Origin: an uncultured Dialister sp.
GTDB taxonomy: Bacteria > Bacillota > Negativicutes > Veillonellales > Dialisteraceae
Assembly (NCBI GenBank): GCA_900547785.1
Contig: URIB01000025.1
Span: forward strand, 1 to 9,189
Reading direction: 5' to 3'
DNA: 9,189 bases
Part shown: in pieces, positions 1-6,961 of the stretch
Layout: each line of letters opens with the position of its first letter
How positions within the stretch are numbered: position 1 is the stretch's first letter
Position numbers and translations under genes: made by a program
The notes under the pieces: model-generated
What the model was told of the DNA's origin: nothing
What the model saw: the letters and a program-made list of their open reading frames with translations, nothing else
Database searches by the model: none

Positions 1-1797
1 ATGGATGAAGCGGTTACACGTATCCAACAAGCGATAGATCAAAAGGAAAAAATTGTTATTTATGGAGATTATGACGTTGACGGAATTACATCGACAGCCA
101 TTCTTGTCCGTTATCTGAAACGGGAAAAAGCGGCGGTTGATTTTTATATTCCCGTACGGGAAGAAGAGGGATACGGTCTTAATCAAAATGCTATTGAAAA
201 ATTGGCCGAAGAAGGAAATACTTTACTGATTACTGTAGATTGCGGGATCAGTTCGGCCGATCTGGTGAAAACAGCACCGGCTGCTATAGATATAATCATT
301 ACCGATCATCACCAACCGCCGGACATAATACCATCTTGTGTTGCTGTAGTAAATCCTCATCAAAAAGATTGTCATTATCCTTATAAAGAATTGGCCGGTT
401 GCGGAGTTGCATTTACTTTATGCAGAGCACTTTATATGAGAAATTACAAAAAAAATTACACCGATGATGTGGAATTGGCCGCTTTAGGAACGATTGCCGA
501 TGTTGTTTCTTTGACGGGAGAAAACCGGGTTTTAGTTCGAAAAGGAATGGAAAGGTTTTTATCTACGCCCATTAAAGGCTTATTTGCTCTACTTCGTACA
601 ACAGGAATTGTTAATGAAGATACAAAAGAATTTCTGCATGCAGACCAGATTTCTTTTGGACTTGCTCCCCGTTTGAATGCGGCGGGAAGAATTACTCATG
701 CCAAATATGGCGTACAGCTGTTGATAACGGAATCAGGAGTGGAAGCGGAACAATTGGCACAAAAGCTCTGTGATACCAATATAGAAAGACAAAAGATTGA
801 ACGGGAAATTTATGAAGAAGCACTTAACCGAATCACAGAACTTCATATTGAAAATGATAAAGTACTTGTTATAGACGGAAAGAACTGGCATCCCGGAGTT
901 ATAGGAATTGTCGCTTCACGGATTCTGGAATTATATCATCGTCCCGTATTGGTGTTAACAATTCGTAACGGGGTGGGAAAAGGATCGTGCAGAAGTATAC
1001 CTGCTTTTAATATGTATGAGGCACTGGGGGTTCAGGCGGACTTATTGATTCAGTACGGCGGGCACAAAATGGCGGCAGGATTCAGCATCGCTGAGGACAA
1101 GATATCCTTATTTAGAAAAAAAATAAATATGTATGCAGAAGAGATTTTGACACCCGGCGACTATATCCCGGTTCTGGAATTAGAAGAAACGATTCCCTTG
1201 GATGAAATTACTCTTGATTTTATCCGATCTTTGAATTTGCTTGAACCTTATGGGTGTGATAATCCCAAGCCTCTTTTTTCCATTCAAAATGCTTTTGTAG
1301 AAACGGCACGCCGCATAGGCAATGATAATCGTCATTTCAAGTGTCAGGTTATGCAAAATAACACTCCTGTAGAAGCCATATTTTGGAATGCCGGAGAGTG
1401 TGATCCTTGTTGTGCGGGAGATACGGTGAACTTGGTTTTTGAGCCGGAGATTCATGACTGGTATGGTGAACATGTGCAATTGATTTGTAAAGATGTCCAA
1501 AAGGCAGAGAATTTCTTTTTAACCAGAGATTTTTTAGTAAAAATTTTTGTTTTGCTAAGAGAAATTTTGAAAGAGGATACCATTCTGTCTGTGGGAGAGG
1601 TTCAGGCTGTATTGCAGGAGAAAACCGGAAAAGAAGTGGAAACAGGCACCATCAATATAGCACTTGCCGTTTTTGAAGAGTTGGCAATACTATACCGTTT
1701 CAGCAAAAACGGTACTGATTATTATCGACGACGCATTATACCAAATAGAAAGTTGGATTTATTGTCTTCATCTGTTTATAGAAAATATAAACAGTAA
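1..1797 (+). CDS. recJ: Single-stranded-DNA-specific exonuclease RecJ (5' partial)
   Basis: RecJ degrades single-stranded DNA 5' to 3' in recombinational and mismatch repair, in the cytoplasm. Visible residues 1-598 carry the DHH phosphoesterase signatures: DYDVDG at 23-28 (metal-binding aspartates), VDCGIS at 79-84 and the DHH triad at 102-104. LGTIADVV follows near 162-169 and APRLNAAGR at 222-230. The DHHA1 domain shows GGHKMAAG at 353-360, and an OB-fold region begins near EPYGCDNP (415-422). The last 100 residues or so form a C-terminal extension of the type seen in Firmicutes RecJ. The first codon is an ATG, but RecJ normally has roughly 70-80 residues before the DYDVDG strand, and MDEAVTRI matches an internal segment of the family. 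I therefore treat base 1 as inside the gene. The stop lies 11 bp before rel. Identity is very secure; only the start is unseen. Confidence 0.95.
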   Translation: MDEAVTRIQQAIDQKEKIVIYGDYDVDGITSTAILVRYLKREKAAVDFYIPVREEEGYGLNQNAIEKLAEEGNTLLITVDCGISSADLVKTAPAAIDIIITDHHQPPDIIPSCVAVVNPHQKDCHYPYKELAGCGVAFTLCRALYMRNYKKNYTDDVELAALGTIADVVSLTGENRVLVRKGMERFLSTPIKGLFALLRTTGIVNEDTKEFLHADQISFGLAPRLNAAGRITHAKYGVQLLITESGVEAEQLAQKLCDTNIERQKIEREIYEEALNRITELHIENDKVLVIDGKNWHPGVIGIVASRILELYHRPVLVLTIRNGVGKGSCRSIPAFNMYEALGVQADLLIQYGGHKMAAGFSIAEDKISLFRKKINMYAEEILTPGDYIPVLELEETIPLDEITLDFIRSLNLLEPYGCDNPKPLFSIQNAFVETARRIGNDNRHFKCQVMQNNTPVEAIFWNAGECDPCCAGDTVNLVFEPEIHDWYGEHVQLICKDVQKAENFFLTRDFLVKIFVLLREILKEDTILSVGEVQAVLQEKTGKEVETGTINIALAVFEELAILYRFSKNGTDYYRRRIIPNRKLDLLSSSVYRKYKQ

Positions 1798-1802
1798 AGG
1801 GG
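1796..1802 (+). promoter_or_regulatory. Ribosome binding site fixing the long rel start
   Basis: AAAGGGG overlaps the recJ stop codon and ends 6 bp before the ATG at 1809. It supports the upstream start of rel even though this gives an unusually long N-terminus. The nearest other purine-rich motif, GGAGG at 1884-1888, has no in-frame start codon at suitable spacing. Confidence 0.7.
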
Positions 1803-1808
1803 CATCAT

Positions 1809-4181
1809 ATGGAAAACAAGGATACAAACATAGGGAAGATTCAAGAAAAGAACATATCCGATTTATTTACACCGGCCTTGTCCGGAGGAAAAATACATAC
1901 TGATGCGTCCGCATCTACCTTGGCAGAGTTTTTGATTCACCAAGATGATTATGTAAAAGCGGCTAATGAAAAAAAGGATTTTATAAAAGAAAAAGAAACA
2001 GCGTATAAAAAACTGATTGATAAAATTACGCAATATATTTCCGACGAAAAAAGTATTGAGCAAGTAAGAGAAGCCTATGAGCTGGCTGATAAAGCACATG
2101 AAACACAGGTAAGAGCCACCGGTGAGCCATACATTATCCATCCTTTGGAAGTGGCATATATTTTATCTGAGTTGGAAATGAATACGGAGGGAATCGTTGC
2201 CGCACTGCTTCATGATGTAGTAGAAGATACGGAGTACACTATCGACGATATAAGAATGCTTTTTGGAGAAGAGGTGGCTTTTTTAGTTGACGGTGTAACT
2301 AAATTATCGCAATTTCATTATAAAGATAAAGAAGATCAGCAAACGGAAAATTTTAGAAAAATGTTTCTTGCTATGGCAAAAGATATACGTGTGGTCATCA
2401 TTAAACTTGCAGACAGGCTGCATAACATGAGAACGCTCGGAGTCTTTCGGCAAGAGAAACAGGAGCGTATCGCACGAGAAACTATGGAAATATATGCTCC
2501 GTTGGCACATCGTCTGGGAATTTATAATATCAAATGGGAATTGGAGGATTTATGTTTTTATTACCTTCATCGTGAGGAGTATTACGATCTTGTTCGTCAA
2601 ATGCGGCAAAAACGAAAAGTTCGTGAAGAGATTGTCAATGATACGATGAAAGTTCTTCAACAACACATAAAAGAATCAGGAATTACAACGACAATTACAG
2701 GGCGCCCTAAACATTTCTATAGTATTTATAAAAAAATGAAACGGGACAACAAAGATTTATCACAAATTTATGATTTGTATGCGGTCAGAGTGATTGTAGA
2801 TACGATTCCGCAATGCTATGCCATTTTGGGAATTGCCCATTCTTTATGGAAACCGCTTCCGAACCGTTTTAAAGATTACATTGCCGTTCCTAAGCCTAAT
2901 ATGTATCAGTCCCTTCATACAACAGTGATCGGAACGAAAGGACAGCCTGTAGAAATACAAATACGCACTTGGGAAATGCATCATATTTCTGAGTATGGAA
3001 TTGCTGCACACTGGAGATATAAAGAAGGAAATAAAGCAGGCTCTAAAAACTTTGACCAAAAAATCAGTTGGCTGAGGAGATTGCTGGAATGGCAGGATAC
3101 ATCAAATTCAAAAGAATTTTTAAATGCACTTAAACTGGATGTATTTTCAGATGAAGTTTTTGTTTTCACTCCGAAGGGCGATGTAATCAATCTTCCTAAA
3201 GGTTCTATCCCCATTGATTTTGCTTACCGTATACATACGGAAGTTGGAAACCGATGCGTGGGTGCAAAAGTGAATAATAAGATTGTCCCGTTAGATACCA
3301 AATTGAAAAACGGAGACATCGTTTCAGTCATTACCTCTAAAACGGGCAAACCCAGCTATGACTGGATTAATATGGTGGGAGCCAGTGAAAGCAAAGCAAA
3401 AATTCGGAGTTGGTTTAAAAAAGAATATCGTCCGGAAAACATTTCCCGTGGACAGGAACTGCTTTTAGAAGAGTTGGAGCGTTTAGGTTATAAAGCGAAA
3501 GAAGTTGCGTCTAAAGAAAGACTGAAAGAAGTAGGAAAATATTTTAATCATATTTCCGAAGATGATATTCTTGCGGCCGTCGGGTATGGTGGTATCGCTA
3601 TAAAAAGTGTGATTCTTAAACTTGTTGATCTCTATAAGAAAGATGAGAATATTGAAAAAGTAACAAGTTTAAAGACCGCAAAAGATTTTGAAAATTTAAA
3701 AATGCACAGCATAAAAAAGTACTCCGGCACCGGTATTCTTGTAAAAGGGCAAGAGGGGCTTGAAGTACATTTGGCCAAGTGCTGCAACCCTGTTCCCGGC
3801 GATAAAATTATTGGATACGTGACCCGGGTAAGAGGAGTATCCGTTCATTGTCTGGACTGTCCCAATGCCATTAACTTTATGGATAAAGAAAGAGAAATTG
3901 AAGTGGAATGGGAACAAGCGACAACCGGTATGTTTTTAGTAACAATTGAAGTCGTTTCTTATGACCGTACAGGTTTAATGGCTGATATTTTAGCAGCATT
4001 GACGGAAATGAAGCTTTCTGTTTCTTCCGCCAATGTCAAAGTTGAAAAGGCAGGAACGGCTGTTATGAATCTGGGAATCCAGATTAAAGATTTGCCGCAA
4101 TTAGACTATATAATGACTAAAATCCGGCGTATTAAAGGAGTACATTCTGTGAACAGGATGCGTTCTTCTAAAGGAGGATAG
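1809..4181 (+). CDS. relA: Bifunctional (p)ppGpp synthetase/hydrolase (Rel/RSH, long form)
   Basis: Long RSH enzymes make (p)ppGpp from ATP and GDP/GTP on ribosomes stalled with uncharged tRNA, and also hydrolyse it. The hydrolase domain is intact: R102, H111, H135-D136, D202 and N206 match the manganese-site residues of the Streptococcus equisimilis enzyme with a constant offset of 58. The synthetase domain shows GRPKH at 298-302, catalytic D322 in YDLYAVR, RFKD at 353-356 and E382 in VEIQIRT. RFKD is the RXKD form typical of bifunctional enzymes, unlike the EXDD of synthetase-only RelA. A TGS domain follows (about 447-512), then a helical region, the conserved-cysteine zinc-finger domain (C658, C659, H680, C681, C684) and a C-terminal ACT domain (708-787). 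At 790 residues it is about 50 longer than usual, all at the N-terminus. It lies 11 bp after recJ and abuts dtd. Function is very secure; whether both activities operate is inferred. Confidence 0.97.
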   Translation: MENKDTNIGKIQEKNISDLFTPALSGGKIHTDASASTLAEFLIHQDDYVKAANEKKDFIKEKETAYKKLIDKITQYISDEKSIEQVREAYELADKAHETQVRATGEPYIIHPLEVAYILSELEMNTEGIVAALLHDVVEDTEYTIDDIRMLFGEEVAFLVDGVTKLSQFHYKDKEDQQTENFRKMFLAMAKDIRVVIIKLADRLHNMRTLGVFRQEKQERIARETMEIYAPLAHRLGIYNIKWELEDLCFYYLHREEYYDLVRQMRQKRKVREEIVNDTMKVLQQHIKESGITTTITGRPKHFYSIYKKMKRDNKDLSQIYDLYAVRVIVDTIPQCYAILGIAHSLWKPLPNRFKDYIAVPKPNMYQSLHTTVIGTKGQPVEIQIRTWEMHHISEYGIAAHWRYKEGNKAGSKNFDQKISWLRRLLEWQDTSNSKEFLNALKLDVFSDEVFVFTPKGDVINLPKGSIPIDFAYRIHTEVGNRCVGAKVNNKIVPLDTKLKNGDIVSVITSKTGKPSYDWINMVGASESKAKIRSWFKKEYRPENISRGQELLLEELERLGYKAKEVASKERLKEVGKYFNHISEDDILAAVGYGGIAIKSVILKLVDLYKKDENIEKVTSLKTAKDFENLKMHSIKKYSGTGILVKGQEGLEVHLAKCCNPVPGDKIIGYVTRVRGVSVHCLDCPNAINFMDKEREIEVEWEQATTGMFLVTIEVVSYDRTGLMADILAALTEMKLSVSSANVKVEKAGTAVMNLGIQIKDLPQLDYIMTKIRRIKGVHSVNRMRSSKGG

Positions 4182-4631
4182 ATGAGAGCGGTTATTCAGA
4201 AATGTAATTTTTGCAGAGTCATTTCAGAGGGCAATGAAATCGGGCATATAAAAAAAGGAATGATGGTACTGATCGGAGTAAAAAAGGGAGATAATGATGA
4301 AGATGCACGGTATATTGCTGATAAAATAGTGAATCTTCGTATATTTGAAGACGGACAGGGACGAATGAATCATTCTGTATGTGATGTAAAAGGGGATCTT
4401 GCCTTGGTATCACAATTTACTTTATATGGGGATTGTCGTCATGGAAGACGTCCAAGTTTTACTGAAGCGGAGAATCCGGAATCGGCAAATTTACTTTATG
4501 AAAAAGTAGTGACTCTATGCCGGGAAACAGGTCTTCATATAATAACCGGATGTTTTCAAACGCACATGAATATTATTTTGGATAATGACGGACCGGTTAC
4601 TATGATTATAGATTCAAATAAACAATTTTAA
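4182..4631 (+). CDS. dtd: D-aminoacyl-tRNA deacylase (DTD)
   Basis: DTD is a small homodimeric cytoplasmic enzyme that hydrolyses D-amino acids (and glycine from tRNA-Ala) off mischarged tRNAs. The 149-residue length is standard, and family motifs sit at the same numbers as in E. coli: SQFT at 77-80 and the cross-subunit Gly-cisPro pair G137-P138 in NDGPVT. GRRPSF near 88-93 is also conserved. The start ATG follows the rel stop with no gap, and TAAAGGAGG at 4169-4177 inside the end of rel serves as ribosome binding site, implying translational coupling. One oddity is FQTHM in the segment that usually reads F-G/A-A-x-M. Rel-dtd adjacency is common in Firmicutes. Assignment is secure. Confidence 0.96.
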   Translation: MRAVIQKCNFCRVISEGNEIGHIKKGMMVLIGVKKGDNDEDARYIADKIVNLRIFEDGQGRMNHSVCDVKGDLALVSQFTLYGDCRHGRRPSFTEAENPESANLLYEKVVTLCRETGLHIITGCFQTHMNIILDNDGPVTMIIDSNKQF

Positions 4632-4633
4632 CG

Positions 4634-4641
4634 AAAAGGAG
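4634..4641 (+). promoter_or_regulatory. Ribosome binding site of the MBL hydrolase gene
   Basis: AAAAGGAG lies in the 20-bp gap after dtd and ends 10 bp before the ATG at 4652, slightly long but acceptable spacing. It supports this start codon. Confidence 0.6.
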
Positions 4642-4651
4642 CATTCGAAGA

Positions 4652-5290
4652 ATGAAGATTACATATCTTGTTCTGGGACCGTTTTTGACGAACACTTATA
4701 TCATTTATGATGAAGAAACAATGAAAGCGGTTATTATTGATCCGTCATTCACGCCTGAAAATATAATTCATGCTGTTGAAAAATTAAAAGTTAGGGTAGA
4801 GGCTATATTTTTAACACATGCTCATGTAGATCATATGGCGGGCTTGAATGTACTAAGAAAAAACTATATAAACGCAAAAGTTTACATGAATAAAAAAGAT
4901 CAGCCTTATTTAAAAGCCCCTGAAAAAAATCTGTCAAACGCTTTGCCGGAACCTGTTCTTTGTGAGGATGCCGATGTATGGGTAGAGTATGGAGAACATA
5001 TACATATAGGCAAACTTGATTTTGAAGTTTTAAACACGTCAGGACATACACCGGGCGGGATTTCTTTTTATAATAAAGAAGGAGGCGTCGTTTTTTCGGG
5101 AGATGCTCTTTTTCAGGGCTCTATAGGGCGCACCGATTTCCCCGGTGGAAATATGAGCGAATTGGTTACAAATATAAGAAATAACTTATTAAATTTGCCG
5201 GATGATGTTGTTGTCCTTTCTGGGCATGGAGAAGCAACCAATATAGGTCATGAAAAGAAATATAACCTATTTTTATCGGAGGATGTATAA
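4652..5290 (+). CDS. MBL-fold metallo-hydrolase, glyoxalase II-like (YcbL type)
   Basis: This is a 212-residue metallo-beta-lactamase-fold hydrolase, probably cytoplasmic, with a dinuclear metal site. All expected ligands are visible: HAHVDH at 56-61 (H56, H58, D60, H61), H132 in SGHTPGG, bridging D151 in SGDALF, and H192 in LSGHGEAT. The GRTDFPGG stretch after the bridging aspartate, and the ending GHGEATNIGHEKKYN, are typical of the YcbL/glyoxalase-II-like subgroup. It lacks the separate C-terminal substrate-binding domain of classical GloB. Thioesterase activity on a glutathione-like or other thioester is possible, but the substrate cannot be read from sequence. Genes of this family commonly sit downstream of rel-dtd in Firmicutes. 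Its stop overlaps the next start by 1 bp (TAATG), so the two are probably translationally coupled. Family secure, role unknown. Confidence 0.9.
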   Translation: MKITYLVLGPFLTNTYIIYDEETMKAVIIDPSFTPENIIHAVEKLKVRVEAIFLTHAHVDHMAGLNVLRKNYINAKVYMNKKDQPYLKAPEKNLSNALPEPVLCEDADVWVEYGEHIHIGKLDFEVLNTSGHTPGGISFYNKEGGVVFSGDALFQGSIGRTDFPGGNMSELVTNIRNNLLNLPDDVVVLSGHGEATNIGHEKKYNLFLSEDV

Positions 5291-6354
5291 TGAAAAAAAC
5301 ACCTGAATTTTGGTTAAGGATCACTATTGTACTCTTTTTTGCAGTGTTAATTATATCCTCACCATCCATTTTGTTTCCTTTCGGAATATCGTTAATTATA
5401 TCGATACTTTTAACCCCTTTAGCGCAATGGATACAAAAATACGCAAAAAAAATCGGAATCAAAAAGTTTCCCTATGACTTTTCCATATCCATTTCCTTTT
5501 TAATATTTTTGGCTGTTTTATATATGATAATGATTCATATTTTTGTTCCGTTTATTGCAGAGCTAAGAGATTTCAGCAAAAGTTTACCGGAAACATTTAC
5601 AGCCATTCAAACCGCAATCCCTGAAATAGGAAAAAGATATGATTTGAATGTATTACCGGCAGAGATACAATCGGAAGTACAGGGATTTGTATCAAAAATG
5701 ATACAGGAGATTGGTGAATATACGCTAAAATTTGCACAATTCAGTTTGTTTGCCATATTTTCTTTAGCAAGTACAGTCATCGAATTAGTTGTTGTCCCTT
5801 TTATTACTTTTTACATGATGAAAAAAGGGAGTGCCTTTGCAGATTTGTTTGCAGGTTTTTTCCCTGATAAATATCAAGCACATATAAAAGAGGTTTTTAA
5901 AGAGATACACTTTGTACTTAAGGCCTATATCCATGGACAATTGTTGTTGTCTGTTTTAATGGCGGCTGTCGTATTTGTGGGAATGTGGATTATGGATATC
6001 CCGTATCCTCTCGTCATTGGGCTGCTTGCCGGTCTTGTAGAAATGGTTCCTGTCATCGGACCGATTATAGGGGCGATTCCGCCCATCCTTTTAGGATTAT
6101 TGCAAGGAACGGCTACCACGATTCAGGTTATTATTTTTTACGTAATTGTTCAGCAGCTTGACTCACATTTCGTTATGCCCAAATTAATGGGATCAATTAT
6201 TGAAGTGCATCCGGTGGCTATTATTGCCGGTGTTCTTATAGGAGGAAGTCTGTTCGGTGTAATAGGAATGATGATTGCTGTTCCTACCGTGGCAGTTTTA
6301 CAAATATTATTCCGCCACATGTGGTATTACGATAAATATAAAGTAAGTCGGTAA
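5290..6354 (+). CDS. AI-2E family membrane transporter (PF01594 type)
   Basis: This is a 354-residue integral membrane protein with the AI-2E family layout. Hydrophobic segments lie near residues 8-27, 28-46 and 65-90, followed by a polar region (about 92-145). More membrane segments lie near 148-176 and 216-236, and several hydrophobic stretches run from 240 to 345. Family motifs include PVIGPIIGAIPP beginning at 254, MPKLMG at 296-301 and a glycine-rich end reading GGSLFGVIGMMIAVP. The family was named for proposed autoinducer-2 export, but members also act as sodium or lithium/proton antiporters and many are uncharacterised, so no substrate is assigned. The ATG overlaps the preceding stop by 1 bp, with GGAGG at 5278-5282 as ribosome binding site. 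It is followed 14 bp later by fur. Family assignment is strong. Confidence 0.9.
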   Translation: MKKTPEFWLRITIVLFFAVLIISSPSILFPFGISLIISILLTPLAQWIQKYAKKIGIKKFPYDFSISISFLIFLAVLYMIMIHIFVPFIAELRDFSKSLPETFTAIQTAIPEIGKRYDLNVLPAEIQSEVQGFVSKMIQEIGEYTLKFAQFSLFAIFSLASTVIELVVVPFITFYMMKKGSAFADLFAGFFPDKYQAHIKEVFKEIHFVLKAYIHGQLLLSVLMAAVVFVGMWIMDIPYPLVIGLLAGLVEMVPVIGPIIGAIPPILLGLLQGTATTIQVIIFYVIVQQLDSHFVMPKLMGSIIEVHPVAIIAGVLIGGSLFGVIGMMIAVPTVAVLQILFRHMWYYDKYKVSR

Positions 6355-6368
6355 CGGAGGACAATCTT

Positions 6369-6845
6369 ATGAAAAAAACAACAGTAATGAATACGTTGAG
6401 AAAAAAAATAAGAGAACATAAATTTAAATTTACAACACAACGGCAAATTATATTGCAGGCATTTTTAGACAGTAAAGAAAATCATATGTGTGCAGAAGAT
6501 ATCTATGAAGTAGTTCGTGAAGGGAATCCGGACATTGGACTGGCGACGGTGTATAGATCCCTCGAACTTTTTACAACTCTTGAATTATTAAAGAAATTGG
6601 ATTTTGGTGACGGGAGAAGTCGTTATGAATTGAATGATCATAATTTGGCGCATTCCCATCATCATCTGATTTGTTTAAATTGTGGGAAAGTGATCGAATT
6701 TACCTACAACTTCCTTGATGATATAAAACAAAAAATAAAAAAAGATAACGGTTTCGGTATTGTGGATTACCAACTTAAGTTCTACGGCTATTGTGCAGAC
6801 TGTGAAAAGAAAAATAGTAGAGCAAAAAGTAATCAAAAAATCTAA
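6369..6845 (+). CDS. fur: Fur family metal-responsive transcriptional regulator (Fur-like)
   Basis: This 158-residue protein has an N-terminal winged helix with recognition-helix signature GLATVYRS at 57-64 and a C-terminal dimerisation and metal-binding domain. Metal-site residues are visible: H39, E87, and the histidine cluster H95, H97, H98 and H99. Two CxxC pairs (C102/C105 and C142/C145) form the structural zinc site. In CGKVIEF the position equivalent to the oxidation-sensing Asp104 of Bacillus PerR is glutamate (E110). Together with LDFGDGRSRYEL this favours iron-responsive Fur over PerR; Zur or another subtype is not fully excluded. GGAGG at 6356-6360 lies 8 bp before the ATG, and the gene is 14 bp after the permease gene with no promoter space, so it is probably cotranscribed with rel. 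The lysine-rich C-terminal tail is unremarkable. The symbol is assigned by these family traits. Confidence 0.85.
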   Translation: MKKTTVMNTLRKKIREHKFKFTTQRQIILQAFLDSKENHMCAEDIYEVVREGNPDIGLATVYRSLELFTTLELLKKLDFGDGRSRYELNDHNLAHSHHHLICLNCGKVIEFTYNFLDDIKQKIKKDNGFGIVDYQLKFYGYCADCEKKNSRAKSNQKI

Positions 6846-6870
6846 GTTTTATTGACTCGTAGATTTGATT
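6831..6870 (+). repeat. Imperfect inverted repeat across the fur stop codon
   Basis: AAATCTA (6838-6844) and its exact complement TAGATTT (6860-6866) flank a 15-nt loop. Allowing a three-A bulge, the stem extends to 11 bp, from AATCA at 6831 to TGATT ending at 6870. No run of T follows, so it does not look like an intrinsic terminator. It could stabilise the 3' end of the upstream transcript, or be chance in AT-rich DNA. Confidence 0.4.
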
Positions 6871-6893
6871 ATACATAAGCATGGTGATAAAAT
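6865..6893 (+). promoter_or_regulatory. Candidate sigma-A promoter for hisS-aspS with extended -10
   Basis: TTGATT (6865-6870) and TAAAAT (6888-6893) are separated by exactly 17 bp, and a TG at 6885-6886 one base before the -10 makes it an extended -10. Transcription would start near 6900, leaving a leader of about 60 nt before hisS. It lies in the only intergenic gap wide enough for a promoter. The assignment is by consensus match only. Confidence 0.55.
6866..6881. promoter_or_regulatory. Operator-like dyad within the hisS promoter
   Basis: TGATTAT (6866-6872) and ATAAGCA (6875-6881) are inverted repeats with one mismatch in seven and a 2-bp centre. The dyad overlaps the -35 hexamer and most of the spacer, where a repressor would compete with RNA polymerase. 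It resembles but does not match a Fur 7-1-7 box. It is short enough to arise by chance in AT-rich DNA. Confidence 0.3.
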
Positions 6894-6944
6894 TAATGCG
6901 TTAGTGTCGCTCTTGCATGATTTTGGAATAAAATAGGTAAAAGT

Positions 6945-6953
6945 GGAGAGGTG
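6945..6953 (+). promoter_or_regulatory. Ribosome binding site deciding the TTG start of hisS
   Basis: GGAGAGGTG ends 8 bp before TTG at 6962, ideal spacing. No in-frame ATG or GTG lies nearby (the GTG at 6951 is in another frame), so TTG is the best start. Confidence 0.75.
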
Positions 6954-6961
6954 TTATCAAT

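Larger units (their letters stand above)
6846..6961. other. Intergenic region between fur and hisS (116 bp)
   Basis: This is the only sizeable non-coding stretch. It contains the right arm of an inverted repeat, the candidate hisS promoter with its overlapping dyad, a leader of about 60 nt and the hisS ribosome binding site. Only weak pairing is visible in the leader (ATGC at 6896-6899 with GCAT at 6915-6918). I see no T-box, no riboswitch-sized structure, no small ORF with a convincing start and no intrinsic terminator. Confidence 0.7.

Noticed and set aside
1..3. ATG at the window edge as the true start of recJ
   Set aside because: Starting here would leave only 22 residues before the DYDVDG motif, whereas RecJ proteins have roughly 70-80 or more. 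The methionine aligns with an internal family position.
1664..1903. Plus-strand 79-codon frame spanning the recJ-rel junction
   Set aside because: It overlaps the end of recJ and start of rel in another frame, and its translation resembles no known protein.
5522..5540. Fur-box-like dyad ATATGA-N7-TCATAT containing TGATAATGATT
   Set aside because: It lies inside the permease coding region, where it encodes a Met/Ile-rich membrane segment, and is about 830 bp from the fur start. Codon content explains it better than regulation.
6193..6203. Perfect palindrome TCAATTATTGA upstream of fur
   Set aside because: It is short, within the permease coding sequence, and has no promoter hexamers around it; likely chance.
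6894..6961. Possible T-box or amino-acid-responsive leader before hisS
   Set aside because: The leader after the predicted promoter is only about 60 nt; T-boxes need roughly 150-300 nt, and no T-box core sequence or terminator/antiterminator pair is visible.
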